Notes under the pieces: model-generated | Told to the model about the DNA's origin: nothing | What the model saw: only the letters and a program-made list of their open reading frames with translations | The model's database searches: none | NCBI GenBank assembly: GCA_003116975.1 | Contig: BGKB01000110.1 | Coordinates: 1-64,000, forward strand | Direction: 5' to 3' | Source of the DNA: Aurantiochytrium sp. KH105 | Lineage: Eukaryota; Sar; Bigyra; Thraustochytrida; Thraustochytriidae | Length of the DNA: 64,000 nt | In this document: positions 28,878-40,472 of the stretch, piece after piece | Layout: the number at the start of each line of letters is the position of its first letter | Numbering within the stretch: position 1 is the first letter of the stretch | Made by a program: the position numbers and the translations under genes

Positions 28878-31800
28878 CTTTGCGAGCTGTTCGTGCTTGT
28901 GCGCGTGCTTGGGCGAGGGTGCGAGCGAGCGAACGGAGGCGCGTGTGAGTAGGGAGCGAGAGCGTCCACCGAGCAGGAACGGCCCGATGTGTTCGCTCCT
29001 TTCCGGTTCTGGCCGAGCTGCCGAAAAAAGGCGCGTCGAGGCCAGGTTCTGTCTACCGGACGAGAGCCGGAACCTGCCAGCTGCTCTGCTCTGCTCTGCT
29101 CCGCTCCGCTCCGCGCGGAAGCGCTGACGTGGCACAGCGACCACGTGTACGGCACTCTCCCCGTTACGGCTCTGACTGACCGCGAGAGAGGGAGGGCCCG
29201 AGACGAAGACACCGGTCACCAGGTCTGGCTCCACGCAAGTGCGCTATCCGTGCGCGCAAGTCGGACGCTGAGGAATTTTCACCTTGCGAAGGCCGCGCGC
29301 AAAGGGGTTTATATTCCGTTGACTGGGCGGACAAGCTTGCGCAGAGCCGGGCGGCCCGGAGCTACAAGACTGTCGGGAATACAGTGCGAGATTCGAGAAC
29401 TTGTAGAAACGTTGGAGGTGGAGGGCGTTGTTCTGGAAGCCGGAGCATAAAAACCCGATTTTGCCGAAGCGCATATCAACAGTTCGTTTGCGAACGATAA
29501 AGAACGTATCGGGTTAACCTAATTATCCCGGTTCCAGCGTGGCATGATTAGCCGGTTTCGGGGAAAGTAATAGTTTTACCGTCACGTTGAAAGAAAGTCA
29601 GTGCAATAATATGTGCTTGATGTGCTTTAAGGTGCTAATTGGACATGATCTCCTCACGGAAAAACTGAGCTTGTACATCGGTATATATTGTAAGGGGTAA
29701 GGTGGCTTTTTCCTTGCGAGAACGGTGCGTAGGTGGAGGAAGAGAAGTGCACACCTGTTCGTTGAGAACGCGAAGGATATCTGGGCTCGACATTTTCAAT
29801 CGCTTTCCTCGCGTCGCATGCAGGCATGCATGCATTCATTTTTCGTTAACTTCCTCGCATGTCATGCTCGGCTTGATTTTCTCGCTCGCTCTCGTGCTGG
29901 CTTGCGTCATGCACGCGGACGGAACGGATGCACGGAGCAAAGTCGATGAACGTGACTGTGACGTGCGGCTTGAATGTGCAGCCTGGCCCATTGCACCATC
30001 GGCAAATCCTGCTTTTGCAGGCCCAGTGCTTGAGCCTTGGGTCCGGGGGCCCAGGCCCCGGTGCGTTCTTTGCGCGAGGTTGAATTCTCGACGCTACCAG
30101 TACTTTTCCGCTGTCTTTTGTCGCCGCCGTCCTGACACGCACTCCACGCCCGACGCATCGGCATTGATCACTACCGGCAGCAATGTGGCGGTTCGCAATG
30201 CCCTCGACGCCTCTCTTCGAACCGGAAGCGGGGTCCTTGTAGCTGGGATCTTGCAGTTTTACGCGTTGAAAATCCTGTCACCTCACGTGGGACCTGGTCG
30301 GTGGACGGAGGCCCCAGCGCGAGCACGCGAGGCCCGTGCAAGCCATCGTGCACGCCGATCATCCCGCTCGCGCGCGCGCGCAGGCGAGGCCGCGAGGGAG
30401 GCCTGATCGCGCTGCGGTTTCTCATGGTCTATGGGGTCCTTCTCCAGCACTCGCCCACGCATCCTGCACAGAACTTCCTCGCTCGGATCCTTGCTTGCCT
30501 GGAGCCCGCGGCTTAATGATTCGCCTGCGTTCTTGCTTGCTAGCTTGCGTTCTTGCGAGCTAGCTCTCATCACAGCCAGTACTACTCACTATGATTGCTT
30601 TTTTGTTGTTGGTCGTCCGCTCGATGGTTCGTTGGTTCGTTGGTTCGTTGGTTCGTTCGTCCGTTCGTTCGTTCGACCATCGATCGGGGGAGGGTCGGCG
30701 ATCGATCGATCGACGTCGCTCGCCCAACCGACCTGTCCGTCGAGACGAGCTGTGCTGCGCTGGCGGCGGGGTCTGCGGCCAGAGCAGCTCACACCCGACA
30801 GTCAAGGCGGGGCCTGGCACGGGCAGGCGCTCCCAGGACCTGGCGGCTGCCAGGGCAGGGCCGAAAAGAGTGAAGGGAAAACCCGCGGCCGCCAGCAGTG
30901 ACAGGCTTTCCACAGTGGCGGGCCGCTGTGGACGCGGCAGCGGGTGGCCGAATGGGAGGCAGGGAGAAAGGCGCCCCGCGTCGCTGTCGCTGTCGCGCGG
31001 CCTCTGGCAGTTGCTCGGTCGGTCGGTCGGTCGGTTGGTCGCTGGCTGGCCGTGCCGCTACCGCGCGGATCGGCCGTCCATTGGCGCAGACGCGCGGGGC
31101 CTGGCGCCAGCACGCGCGGAGCGCTGACGCCAGCACGGCGGCCGTGCCGACCTTAGACCGCCCTGCAGGGCGATTTTCGAGAAACGTAAGCCGCCCCTCC
31201 AATCAACAGCCAGGTTTTTCTCACCAGCCAACAAGCTGAAAGCAGGCGATCTGCGCGATCGATGCGACCCGCTGCCGTCAATGCGATGCGAAGGACGACG
31301 CGCGGTCAGTCAGACGCGCGGGCGCCGCCGGTAACCGGCCAGGCTCAGCACGGGCGGCGTTGCACAGCACGGCGCAGCACAGCACGGCGAAGGTCAGGGG
31401 AACTAACTGGCAGCAGGGGAAAGACAGCGACTGTGGGGGAAGGCGAGGAGGCAGGGGGTACACCGTAGTTGTGGAGGTGAGACTGATTTGAGAAGCTCTG
31501 TGGAAAGCGCGGGCACCCGCCAGGGAGCGCGTGCGCCTAGTCCACGGTCCATGGCTAGTGCCGACACCTTGCGCGTGGCCGAGGCGTGCGTGCCTCGCTC
31601 GCACTGCGACTATCTGCGCGCACACCATACCTCCCTCCTCGGCGGCCCTGATCTTCGCGAACGGCGCGGGGCAGTGGGCCCCACGGGCGCCCGAAGCGCG
31701 TGCTGGAGTCGAGGGCAAGGCGCCCGAGAAGCCGCGAGGGCTTCTCGAAGTCTTGTCAGGCGGCGGCGGGGGGGGACGCTGTCGTGCGTGCAGCGGCCAC

Positions 31801-32423
31801 TGGTGGCTGCAGGCAGGCTGCGCTGCCGACGCGCCGCGGGCGTAGGGCGCCTCGATCGATCGATTGGAGTGAATCGAAATGAGCCAGGACTCGCGGCGGC
31901 GACGGCGACCCGTGAAAAGGAGCCTGGAGTGATCGCTGCAGTGAGTGAGTGCGTCGCTCATTGGCCGTCCATCCACTGTGTAGGCCGAGCGAGCAGCCTG
32001 CGGCGTAATTGCCAAGAAACGATGGTATAGTGCGGTCTCGCATTTTGTTTACTTTTTCGGCCCGACCACCGCGAGCCGCGCGAGAACGCTCTGGGAGAAG
32101 CAAGCTCGGCGCAGCGCGGCGCGGCAGGACAGCCGGAACAGAAGAAGGAGAAGGGAGCTGGACGAGCCGGACCAGTCGGGGCGCCGCTCGCTCATTCGCA
32201 ACTCGTCCTCGCCAGCTTAGCTTAGCCTAACGTAGCTAGCTAGCTGGGACGAAACGGCGCCTGTGGAAGAGTGCTGGAAACGTCCTGCTAGCTTGCAAGC
32301 AGAAGCAGCTGCAGCTCAGGCGGTATCTCTGTCCTGCACGACCCTGTCTTCAGCAGCCGTCCGACGATGGACCATTCAGCTGCAGCCTGCAGCGGCGTCG
32401 CTCCTTCACCCCCTCCCAGCCCT

Positions 32424-32482
32424 GAATAAATGAATAAATAAATCAATGAATGAATGAATGAATGAATGAATGAATGAATGAA
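32424..32482. repeat. Tetranucleotide repeat, AATA/AATG
   Basis: About 14 consecutive tetramers, first AATA then AATG. A complementary-type ATTC run occurs at about 23774-23798. Confidence 0.85.
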
Positions 32483-35400
32483 GTCCGTGAGCCGTGCTGG
32501 TGCAGCTATCATCTCGGCCTGCCCCTGTCAGCTGCAGCTGCTGCTGCACTGCTGGCTGCAGCACAAGATCCATACCGCCCCTGCCCTCCCTCCCCCCTGT
32601 GTTACCGCACGGGGTCAGGCTACCGGGGCCGATCGGCGGCGATCGTCCGGTCGAGCCAGCCAGATCGACCGATCAATCAATGGACGATCAGATCAATCCA
32701 CCCCCGCCTGCGTGCTTGGCCGCTGGTGCGTGTCCAGGAACCGTGTCGCGGGCGGGCGCAAGACCGACGCGCGCGCGCGCGCGACGCAGGCGTTTGCCGC
32801 GAAGTTCTGGAGAAGGAACGTGCGCCGCGAGAAAAGGGTGCCCGGAGGTTCTGTGGCCGTGGGTTTTCATGGCCGGCGAAGGGAAATTGAGAAGCTAGCT
32901 AGCTTGCCCCAAGTCCGCGCTCGCTGTGAGAAGTAGTTGTGGGGGCGACACCGCAGCTGTGGAGCGCGAGATTTTCAACGCCTCCGCGGTCCACGACGGC
33001 GAGGCGCCTTTCTTCCGCCTGCCCCTGCGCCGGACGAGTCCAGCGCGGCCGAGCGAGCGCTCTCCAGGACGCGCGGCCGCCGAGCGAGCGGTCGGCCGGG
33101 CGGCCAGCGAGCGTTAGTTCGCTGGCCAACAGACATGACGCGCGGCGGGATTCAGGCGCGTTGCGTGGGGGAGGCGAAAAAGAGGGAGAGGCCGGAAAAG
33201 GCAGGCGCCCCGAGGCGGCTCGTCTCGCCTCGTGACGCACGATGCGCGAGCAAGCGCCCGTCGGTTTGGCCGCGGCCTGTAGCTGCCTACTGTGGCTGGC
33301 TGGTGGGACTCGCGAAGCACGCACGGAGCGGCTGCAGACGCCGCGCCGGCCGTCACGTATGTGCGCGGCACGACGGACGATGGGAGGAGGGAGGGGATGG
33401 AGGAGGTGCGCCGGTGCATCGGCGACCGACCACTGTGTAGCGGCGGCGGCTTGCTTGTTGCTTGCGACGCGCGTTCTTGCGCCAGGGCGCATCACAGTGG
33501 AGCGAGGGATGGAAGACAAGACGGGAGGTCGTAAGAAAGTAAGTAGAGGTAAGCAGGGTGGCCAGCCGAAACTAACTGCCCGTCTGCATGCCGTGGCTTG
33601 CCTTGCCTTGCCTTGCACGTCCTGCAATTCGAGCGTGCCACTCGAAGCCGCAAAGGAGCGAGGCAGAAAGTGGAGAAAGCGAGCGAGAAATCCTGCCGCG
33701 GCGCCGGAGCCTGCCTGGAGCCAGCCAGCCACGGAGCGGAACGGAGCGGAGGCGGGGCGGCCGGGCGAGGCCAGGACAATGCGATGCGAGGATCAGAACC
33801 GCGCAATCAAGCGCGCTCGCCTTGCGCTGCCGCGTTCCTGTGCTGCAGGCAAGCAGGCAGCTGCAGACAGGGCAGGCCTGCGCTCGGGAGACCGAAGGGC
33901 TGGTTTGGGGCGGCGGTGGGCGCTTTTTGTTGGCGGAGGGCTGCGTCTTTTGTTGGCAAGGCGCCGCCGCCAGCCGTGCTGGTGGCGCGGCGCAGCCGCA
34001 GCCGTGCTGTGCGACGGGCGGCGACGGCGGCGCGAGAGCCCTCGCAGCCCGTGCGGGCAAGCGGCGCGGAGAGCCGGGGGAGGGGAGGAGCCCGCATGGC
34101 AGCAGGTCACAGCAAAACCCCCGCTGTCCACTGTGAGTTGGCTCTGGGAAAAGCCCCTCACACCAAGGGTCTGTGGTGAAACCGGAATTTCTCGTGCGTG
34201 AGGCGGAGCTATGCTTGACCACAGCAGCTAGCTTTGCGCAGCAGATGTCTGCAGTCCACTGTGTCGGATAAGTCCTTGTCGCCCCGCGACACTGTGGTGG
34301 CCACCAGCATGGCGCGGCCCTTCTCTGCGGGGTCTGTCCAATGCACCTTCGCGCCGCAGCGGCGCCAGCAGGCGTGCTCAGCACAGCACTGCTAGCGTCA
34401 TTTGCTTGCTCGAGTTGCCCCCCTATCTGCTTTTTTAGATTGTTGGCGGCTGCTGGGCTCGAGCACAGCCAAGTAAAGTCAACGGCCACGCAAAGGCCGT
34501 CCGTCTTGGGTCGAGCAGCCAGGCAGGCCCTGCTTCGATTCTCCAAAAAGCTGCTGCTATCCATCCATCCATCCTGCCAGGCGAGCCTAGCCGACCCAAG
34601 ACGAGCCTTGCCGCTGCGTGAGTCCCTGTGCTGTGCAGTGTGGTACTGTGCGACGCGACACATTCTCCACGCAATGCCCTGCAAAGCACTTCACAGTCCA
34701 TCCAGTTCTCTGCAATGTACAGCGACTCGCGGCTTCCTCGCCTCCCCCTGGTCCGTCCGTTCGTCCCTCCGTCGGCCGCCTCGACCCGCGCCGCCCTGCC
34801 TCGCCAGGCCGAGCGGATGCGTCGACGCGGCCATGGCGAAGGTCGAGCGAGCGCTCCTTGCGCGAGCGAGGCCGCACTCGCGGGGCGCCACGGGCCCAGC
34901 GAGGCGGGCGCGGCGCCACACTGCGGTGCGCGGGTACCTGCGCGGCGGGGGCTGGCCGCGGGGGCTGGCGGCGGCGCAAAGGCGCGCAAATGTACGCGGC
35001 GCGGGAATGGATGGCGGCCCCGTCGGCGCGGCTGCCTGGCTGGCTGGCGTGGCTGGCGCGCGGGGCCCAGGCGCGGGCGCGGGCGACGGAGGGAGGGAGG
35101 GAGGGAGCGAGGCGGAGAAGAAGGCGAGGCGCGCGCGGGACCTGGCTGGCTGATTGTTTGTTGCCCGGCAGAGCAGAAGATGCGCCCACGACCGCGAGAT
35201 TGACTGACGCCCGGGCGCACCGCACGGACAGGCAGACAGAGTGAGCTAGATGGAAAGGGGAGATGAAAATGCACGCGCGATCCGGCGGCCCCCACAAGGC
35301 TGCCCGGGCTGCTCCAGCACGGTGCTATACTGTGGGACTGTGGAGATCGATGGGGCGGCTGCGGGAGGCTGCGGGCGGCGGTCTGCTTGTCGCCCGAATG

Positions 35401-36542
35401 CAGCGAGGGAGTCAGCTCCCTCCGGGCGGCATCATGTGGCGAGGAATAAGAAAGAAGGGGGGAAGAAGGCGGCGCCGGCGAAACCGCCGCGCGCCGGACG
35501 CGGCCGCCTACCCCCCGTCAGGCTGCAGCCCGCGGCTTGCTCTTGTATCTTTCTTGCATTCTTGCAGTATTGCACGGGCAGGGCAGGCAATGGCGGTAAG
35601 GGGGAAAGCGTAGTTGACGAGGGCGGGAGCAAGTGAAGAATCCGAGGCCGGGATGCCATTCGCTGGAAGTCCGTGAGAAGGTTGGGGAGAAAACAAGGTC
35701 AAGGAAAAGCGAAGATCTCGGATCTTGGAGAAGAGCTAGCTCGCATCGCTTGCAAGTGCAGTGGTTGTTTGTTGCTTATACATACCTGCTTGAGGCCTGC
35801 CAGGTCGAGGTCGGCGAGGCGTGACGCAAGCCGGGCCCAGCGCAGCACGCCGCCTGCTGGGCGCAGCACGCAAGCCGCAGCACGCGTCCCGGCCGTTCGC
35901 AGGCAGCTGCAGTGCTTGCTTGCTTGCTTTACTTTGCCTTGCTTTGCCTTGCTTTGCCTTGCTTGGGGCCGTCCGTCCGAACCTGCGAGGGACGTTCGCT
36001 GCAGCTGCTTCTTCTTGGTTGATCTTTATTTCGATCCATACTATTCTTTCTTGGTCATTTCGCGCTCGGAATTCGCCTCGATCCACGATTCATTTCCATC
36101 GACCGATCAATCGATCGATCTCTCGCTGCACATGATTCGGAAAATCCGTCCCGGCCCCGACCTCTTTTCTCTCCTCCTCCTCCCCTCCGCCTCCGCGCCG
36201 CCGGGGCCATCACGGCGAGCCGCAGCGCGCTTCGCAGCGCAGCGCGGCGCACCGCATCGCAATTCCTCGTGCAGAGCGGAGCCAGGCAGAGCCAGGCAGA
36301 GCAGCGAGAGGGGGCGGCGGGGGGGGGCAGCGCGCGAGTCGGCGCGCGGGAGGGGCGCCCGGGATTCGCCGGCGGCGGCGTCGCTTGCGCCGCTTGCGCG
36401 CGAGTTCCCCCGCCTGAGCGCCGGGCTTCCGGGAAGGCAGGAACGCCGGCGCGTGATGGATTGGACCGCACCCAAAGCTGCTGTGGGGAGCGACCAGCCA
36501 CGGTGGAAAGCAGGCGGGCGCGGGAGAGGGAAGAAGCGGCGG

Positions 36543-36700
36543 CGGAGGAAGCAGTGAGGGAAGTGAGGGGGCGAAGGGGGAGGGAGGGCGAAGGTCAGGA
36601 GCAGCGAAGGTCAGGAGAATTGAGGAAACAGGGAAGGAAAGGAGAAAGAATGGAGGAAAGGAGAGGAAAGGAAAGGAGAGGAAAGCAGCGAGGCCGGCGA
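36543..36700 (+). repeat. Polypurine tract in the leader of the zinc-ribbon gene
   Basis: About 150 bases with very few pyrimidines on the plus strand, made of GGGAGGG and GGAAAGG-like words. It lies about 200 bases before the ATG at 36897, so it is in the promoter or 5' leader. Confidence 0.7.
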
Positions 36701-36896
36701 GGCGAGACAAGCAAACCCGAAACACCCGCGCCTACTCGCTCGAGATCACCGCACGCGAGCCACCTTTGCGGACAGCAAGCAGACAGCCGAGGAGACACGC
36801 AGACGCAGACAGCGACGGACGCGCGCACGCGCCCGCGGCACCGACCCGCGCGGCTGAGGGAGAGAGACGCAGCACAACAGAGCTAGGCAGAGAAGA

Positions 36897-38402
36897 ATGC
36901 CCATGCGCCAAGTCCCTGGACTCTCGATCGGCTCAACGATCCTGAACACGGACTGGGAGGACGACTCCTTCGACACGGCGAGCAGCAACGGAAGCGACTC
37001 GACCACCGACATCATGGCCAACGACGCCGCTCTCACCACCGCGCACGGCGGCTTCGGACTCGAGGCGCCCAGCATGAACAACTACGCCGTCAAGCAGCAC
37101 CAGCAGCCGGCACAGACCCAGCACCAGCAGCAAAAGGGAGATGTCTTCCCCGCAATGGCCGCCATCCAGGCCGCCGTCGAGAGGCTGCAGCGCCCCGGAC
37201 AAATGAAGGCCACCGTGCCGCTCCAGGGCATGGGCAACGGCGTCTCCAAGCAAATGCTCACCGTGTGGCTCCCCGAGACCCTCTTCGTCAACACCCCCAC
37301 ACTCCAAAAGAGCATGCCCTGCCCGCACTGCGCGTCCACCCGCAACGTTGACAGCGGCGAGTGGCCCTCGGATTTCTTCTTTGTTCACGACGAGGACGCC
37401 TACGTCGCGGCCAAGCAGTACTCTTGCCAGAGCTGCCAAATCGTCTTCCGCGGATGGCACCCCAAGACCCTTCAGGCCCTCCCGCGCGAGATCGCCAGCC
37501 AGTTCCCCGTGCGCGAGGATCTCACCAGCGAGAAGTTTGCCTTTCTCTCCCGCACCATGCCTCTTCGCAATGCCATGCACCCCCAGCCTTCCTTTGGCGA
37601 CCAAACCGTCGCGGACCCCGAGATGCTCTTCCGCTCCACGAGCGAATTCTCCCTCTCGTGCCAGAGCCTGCCCAACATCGACATCGACAAGCTTGTCGAG
37701 GGCGAGTACGACGGCTGGCCGAACCAGGATGGCACTGCCAACGGCGAAGAGATGCTCGACGGCCTCGAGCCCCTCCCGCTCAACCGCAACTCGTCCTTTT
37801 TCACGGGCGGTCGCTCCACCTCGATCGGCCTCGCCGACCTCCTCAACGGCACCGATGCGGCGTCATCGTCCGCCGCGGCGCCCGGCTACACCTCTTCATT
37901 TCTGCCATCAGCGCAGCCGCAGCACCACCACCAGCAGCAGCCGGCCTTTTCACAGAACAATTACCGTCAGCAGCACCCGCAGCACATGGGCTTCCAGCCT
38001 GACCGCCAGCCCTACGTTGCGCCGGGCCTCGCCGTCGCCACCAAGCCGGCCGACAACAGCTCGCCCCTCTCCATGCACAGCGAGCACACCCCTCCCTTCT
38101 CCCCCGAGTCCCAGGTCCCGGACATGAACAGCAGCGGCGAGGACCTCCTCTCCGCGGCATCGCCTGACGCCTCGATGGCCCACGCCAGCATGACGGCCAC
38201 GCGCCGCTCCATTCAGTTTTGCAGCGTCTGCTTTGGCGTTCGCCGCCAGAGCGGTCAGCTCGTCGCCGGCCACCGCCCCGACGGCTTTTGCCCCGTCAAG
38301 AAGCGCAAGGCCACCACCCAGGAGAAGCGCGAGCTCCGCCGCCGCCGCCAGAAGATGCGCCGTGCCATCAAGAAGCGCAAGACCCCCATGGTTGCCGCAT
38401 AA
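36897..38402 (+). CDS. Zinc-ribbon/CCHC-type putative nuclear regulator A
   Basis: 501 aa from an ATG at 36897 to a TAA at 38400-38402. Residues about 120-215 hold two Cys pairs (CPHC at 142-145 and CQSC at 177-180) followed by FRGWHPKTLQALPREIASQFP. The pattern recalls the zinc-ribbon domain called DUF6729, though that assignment is from memory. A Gln/Ser/Pro-rich middle (about 300-430) looks disordered. The C-terminal 60 residues contain C442-x2-C445-x13-H459-x5-C465 (core GHRPDG) followed by a strongly basic helix (ELRRRRQKMRRAIKKRK). The same module ends the protein at 41857-43548. Zinc binding plus a basic helix suggest DNA or RNA binding in the nucleus, which is inference. No intron is seen. 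Confidence 0.82.
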   Translation: MPMRQVPGLSIGSTILNTDWEDDSFDTASSNGSDSTTDIMANDAALTTAHGGFGLEAPSMNNYAVKQHQQPAQTQHQQQKGDVFPAMAAIQAAVERLQRPGQMKATVPLQGMGNGVSKQMLTVWLPETLFVNTPTLQKSMPCPHCASTRNVDSGEWPSDFFFVHDEDAYVAAKQYSCQSCQIVFRGWHPKTLQALPREIASQFPVREDLTSEKFAFLSRTMPLRNAMHPQPSFGDQTVADPEMLFRSTSEFSLSCQSLPNIDIDKLVEGEYDGWPNQDGTANGEEMLDGLEPLPLNRNSSFFTGGRSTSIGLADLLNGTDAASSSAAAPGYTSSFLPSAQPQHHHQQQPAFSQNNYRQQHPQHMGFQPDRQPYVAPGLAVATKPADNSSPLSMHSEHTPPFSPESQVPDMNSSGEDLLSAASPDASMAHASMTATRRSIQFCSVCFGVRRQSGQLVAGHRPDGFCPVKKRKATTQEKRELRRRRQKMRRAIKKRKTPMVAA

Positions 38403-40472
38403 GCATATGCATTCCATGGCACTCAATCACACACAATCACGTCCACCTGGCGGATTTTTGGTCTCTCTTTTTTCTTCTTTGCGCCGGGTACCAACCAACT
38501 CACGAGTGGGTGGGACCCACTCTCTGGTCTTTCTTTCTTTTCATCACATACAACTTTACTGTCGCGTCGAGCTTCACGCCAGATTCTCGACCAATCCTCG
38601 GGCATAATCTCTTCCCCGAGTCTTTTTCTCTCGCAAACCCATGTGTATTGTCGTCCTGGGCAACCCGATCCGCTGCCTGCCCGCAGCCCAGTCTTTTGCC
38701 CTGTGACATTCCTTCATCAAATCATGGGTATAACTCTTGCTTGGGTCTTCTTCTTCTATCTCTCCACTTCTTCTACATTTTGCTATGCTACGATTTTCTG
38801 ACTCTGATTATTTCTTTCCGTTTCTCATACTGTTCCACAATAGCTTGAAAGTTGGCTTCCTTTCTTTCGTGCCTTCTGGCTCCTTGCGTTAGTCTCGTCC
38901 ACCTCTAACGGGCCGAATTCTCCGCATGATCTCCATGCCTTGAGCTGTGGGGGGTCCAGAGTCTCAGGTAGCCTTGGTGGGTATTCCGTACTGTCTCGGG
39001 TTAGACACGAGACTAGCTGCCGGTCGCAAACTCCTAACCTTCCGTCGACCTACACCTACCCTCCCTCCACCACTTTGCACACTTGCATTCACAGTCAAAG
39101 CCCATCGACGTAAGAAAGGGAACGCCAACAAGCTGCACCACAGCAGCAGCGATTATACAACAACAGCAACAGTGGGTTCACTGTGAAGTTCTGTGTAAAA
39201 CCAGAACAAGACTTCTTCTCAAGTCTGGCGGGTCGGCTGAGGCTGCTTCACAAGGCAAGGACACTACTTCTTTTGGCTCAAATGAGCAAGACGTTGAGGT
39301 GGCTATCAGCAGGTTTTCTTGTCTCACCACACCCGGAACTATCTTACTGGTCCTTGCGTAGTATACGTAGCCTTACAAGCAATAGATTTTATAAATCACC
39401 TTGAAAATGGCGCAGGTGAATCTAACCCTTATTTTGGAAAAGAAGAAGCTCCGAAAATAGAAGTCAGGAAGAGAGAACTACATTCGAGGGAGGAAAGAAA
39501 ATCCAAGCGTCTCCTTACGTCTGCAAGTGGATGCACGGTTTCCAAGCAGCTTTTGCCAAATCCCCATCGCTCTTTGATTCTATCAAGGTATCTTTTGCAA
39601 GTCTATCATCTTTCAAGATCGTCATCTTTCGTCAAGACCTTTATCTTTTGTCAAGACAGCTCTTGCCAAATCGTCGTTCTTCTTTGATTCTATCATCAAC
39701 GCAGCTTTTGCAGGATCTTCATGCTTCTTTGCTTTCATCAAGGCAGCTTTCGCAAGATCGTCATTCTTTTAATTTTCATCAAGGTGGGAAGTAGAAATGG
39801 CGTGAGTAGACACCAGCGCAGCAGAAGCGGTGGAAGCAATCTTGTTGCTATGGCAAATCTCAAATAGACTTGCCATGGCAACTACAACCCTGAACCTCGT
39901 CAGCCACTAGTTCATTCGACATTAAAGTAGGTTCAACAGCGCTCGCAACATACACTAGCGTGGCCAAGGGATTCGTGATCAACAAGCTCTCCACGACGTC
40001 CTCCAGACAATATCCAAGGTGGCGAGAACATCGAGCTCCGCCATCAGACCAACTCGTCATTTCATCAATCAAATACGTCCCGACTCATCGTCCCCCCTTC
40101 CCCACCCCCCCCCCCTTACATGAACTCTAGTCAAGTTACATGCATACATACATATATGCACTTCACGCTTGGATGAATCGTTCTTGTTTCTGCCATCCAT
40201 AAGATCATTGCTCGCTACGGGACCGCTTTGCCTCTCTGCAGAACCAAAATTTCGATTCACGATGTCATGATCGCATACTTACACGAATCAAGCCCGTTTC
40301 TGCCATACATCAAACTTTGCAGCCTGTTCGCGATCGGGCCACTTAGCGTCTGTCAGCGCAGCTCACAGTCAGGCCACATCGCTCGGACCGCCCTTAAAGC
40401 AACGGATATGTTCCGTCTTTGAGAGCGACACCATCGAGTGCTTCCGCAAATTGAAAAGTACAAGCGAGACCC
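38403..40472. other. Intergenic region with degenerate tandem repeat
   Basis: T-rich 3' flank of the preceding gene (38450-38900), then the degenerate repeat at 39541-39780, and a C homopolymer at about 40102-40115. No gene recognised. Confidence 0.5.
39541..39780. repeat. Degenerate tandem repeat with TCTTTGATTCTATCAAGG-like units
   Basis: About five diverged units share words such as CTTTGATTCTATCA, CAGCTTTTGCA and AAGATCGTCAT in recurring order. A plus-strand frame runs through it because the units lack stops. Confidence 0.65.

Larger units (their letters stand above)
28878..36896. other. 8-kb gene-free region between divergent regulator genes
   Basis: No protein recognised on either strand; frames up to about 370 codons overlap each other heavily and have the arbitrary composition of GC-rich noise. 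Features: GGTT/GTTC run (about 30622-30676), GGTC run (about 31017-31041), AATG/AATA run (about 32424-32482), TTGC/TTGCC runs (about 35913-35965), a GGGA run near 35091-35105 and a purine-only tract (about 36543-36700) before the next start. A cluster of CCACTGTG motifs lies at 30911-34263. Confidence 0.5.

Noticed and set aside
29702-30406. 234-codon plus-strand frame after the bZIP 2 region
   Set aside because: Changes composition abruptly, contains no domain and shares its span with opposite-strand frames.
33242-34201. 319-codon plus-strand open frame in the long gene-free region
   Set aside because: Arg/Ala/Cys-rich composition with no domain; overlaps equally long frames on both strands. 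Typical of random frames in GC-rich DNA.
33572-34684. 370-codon minus-strand open frame
   Set aside because: Overlaps the previous frame on the other strand, has no recognisable motif, and no convincing start context.
39319-39794. Two overlapping plus-strand frames of 122 and 87 codons
   Set aside because: They run through the degenerate tandem repeat and owe their openness to it.
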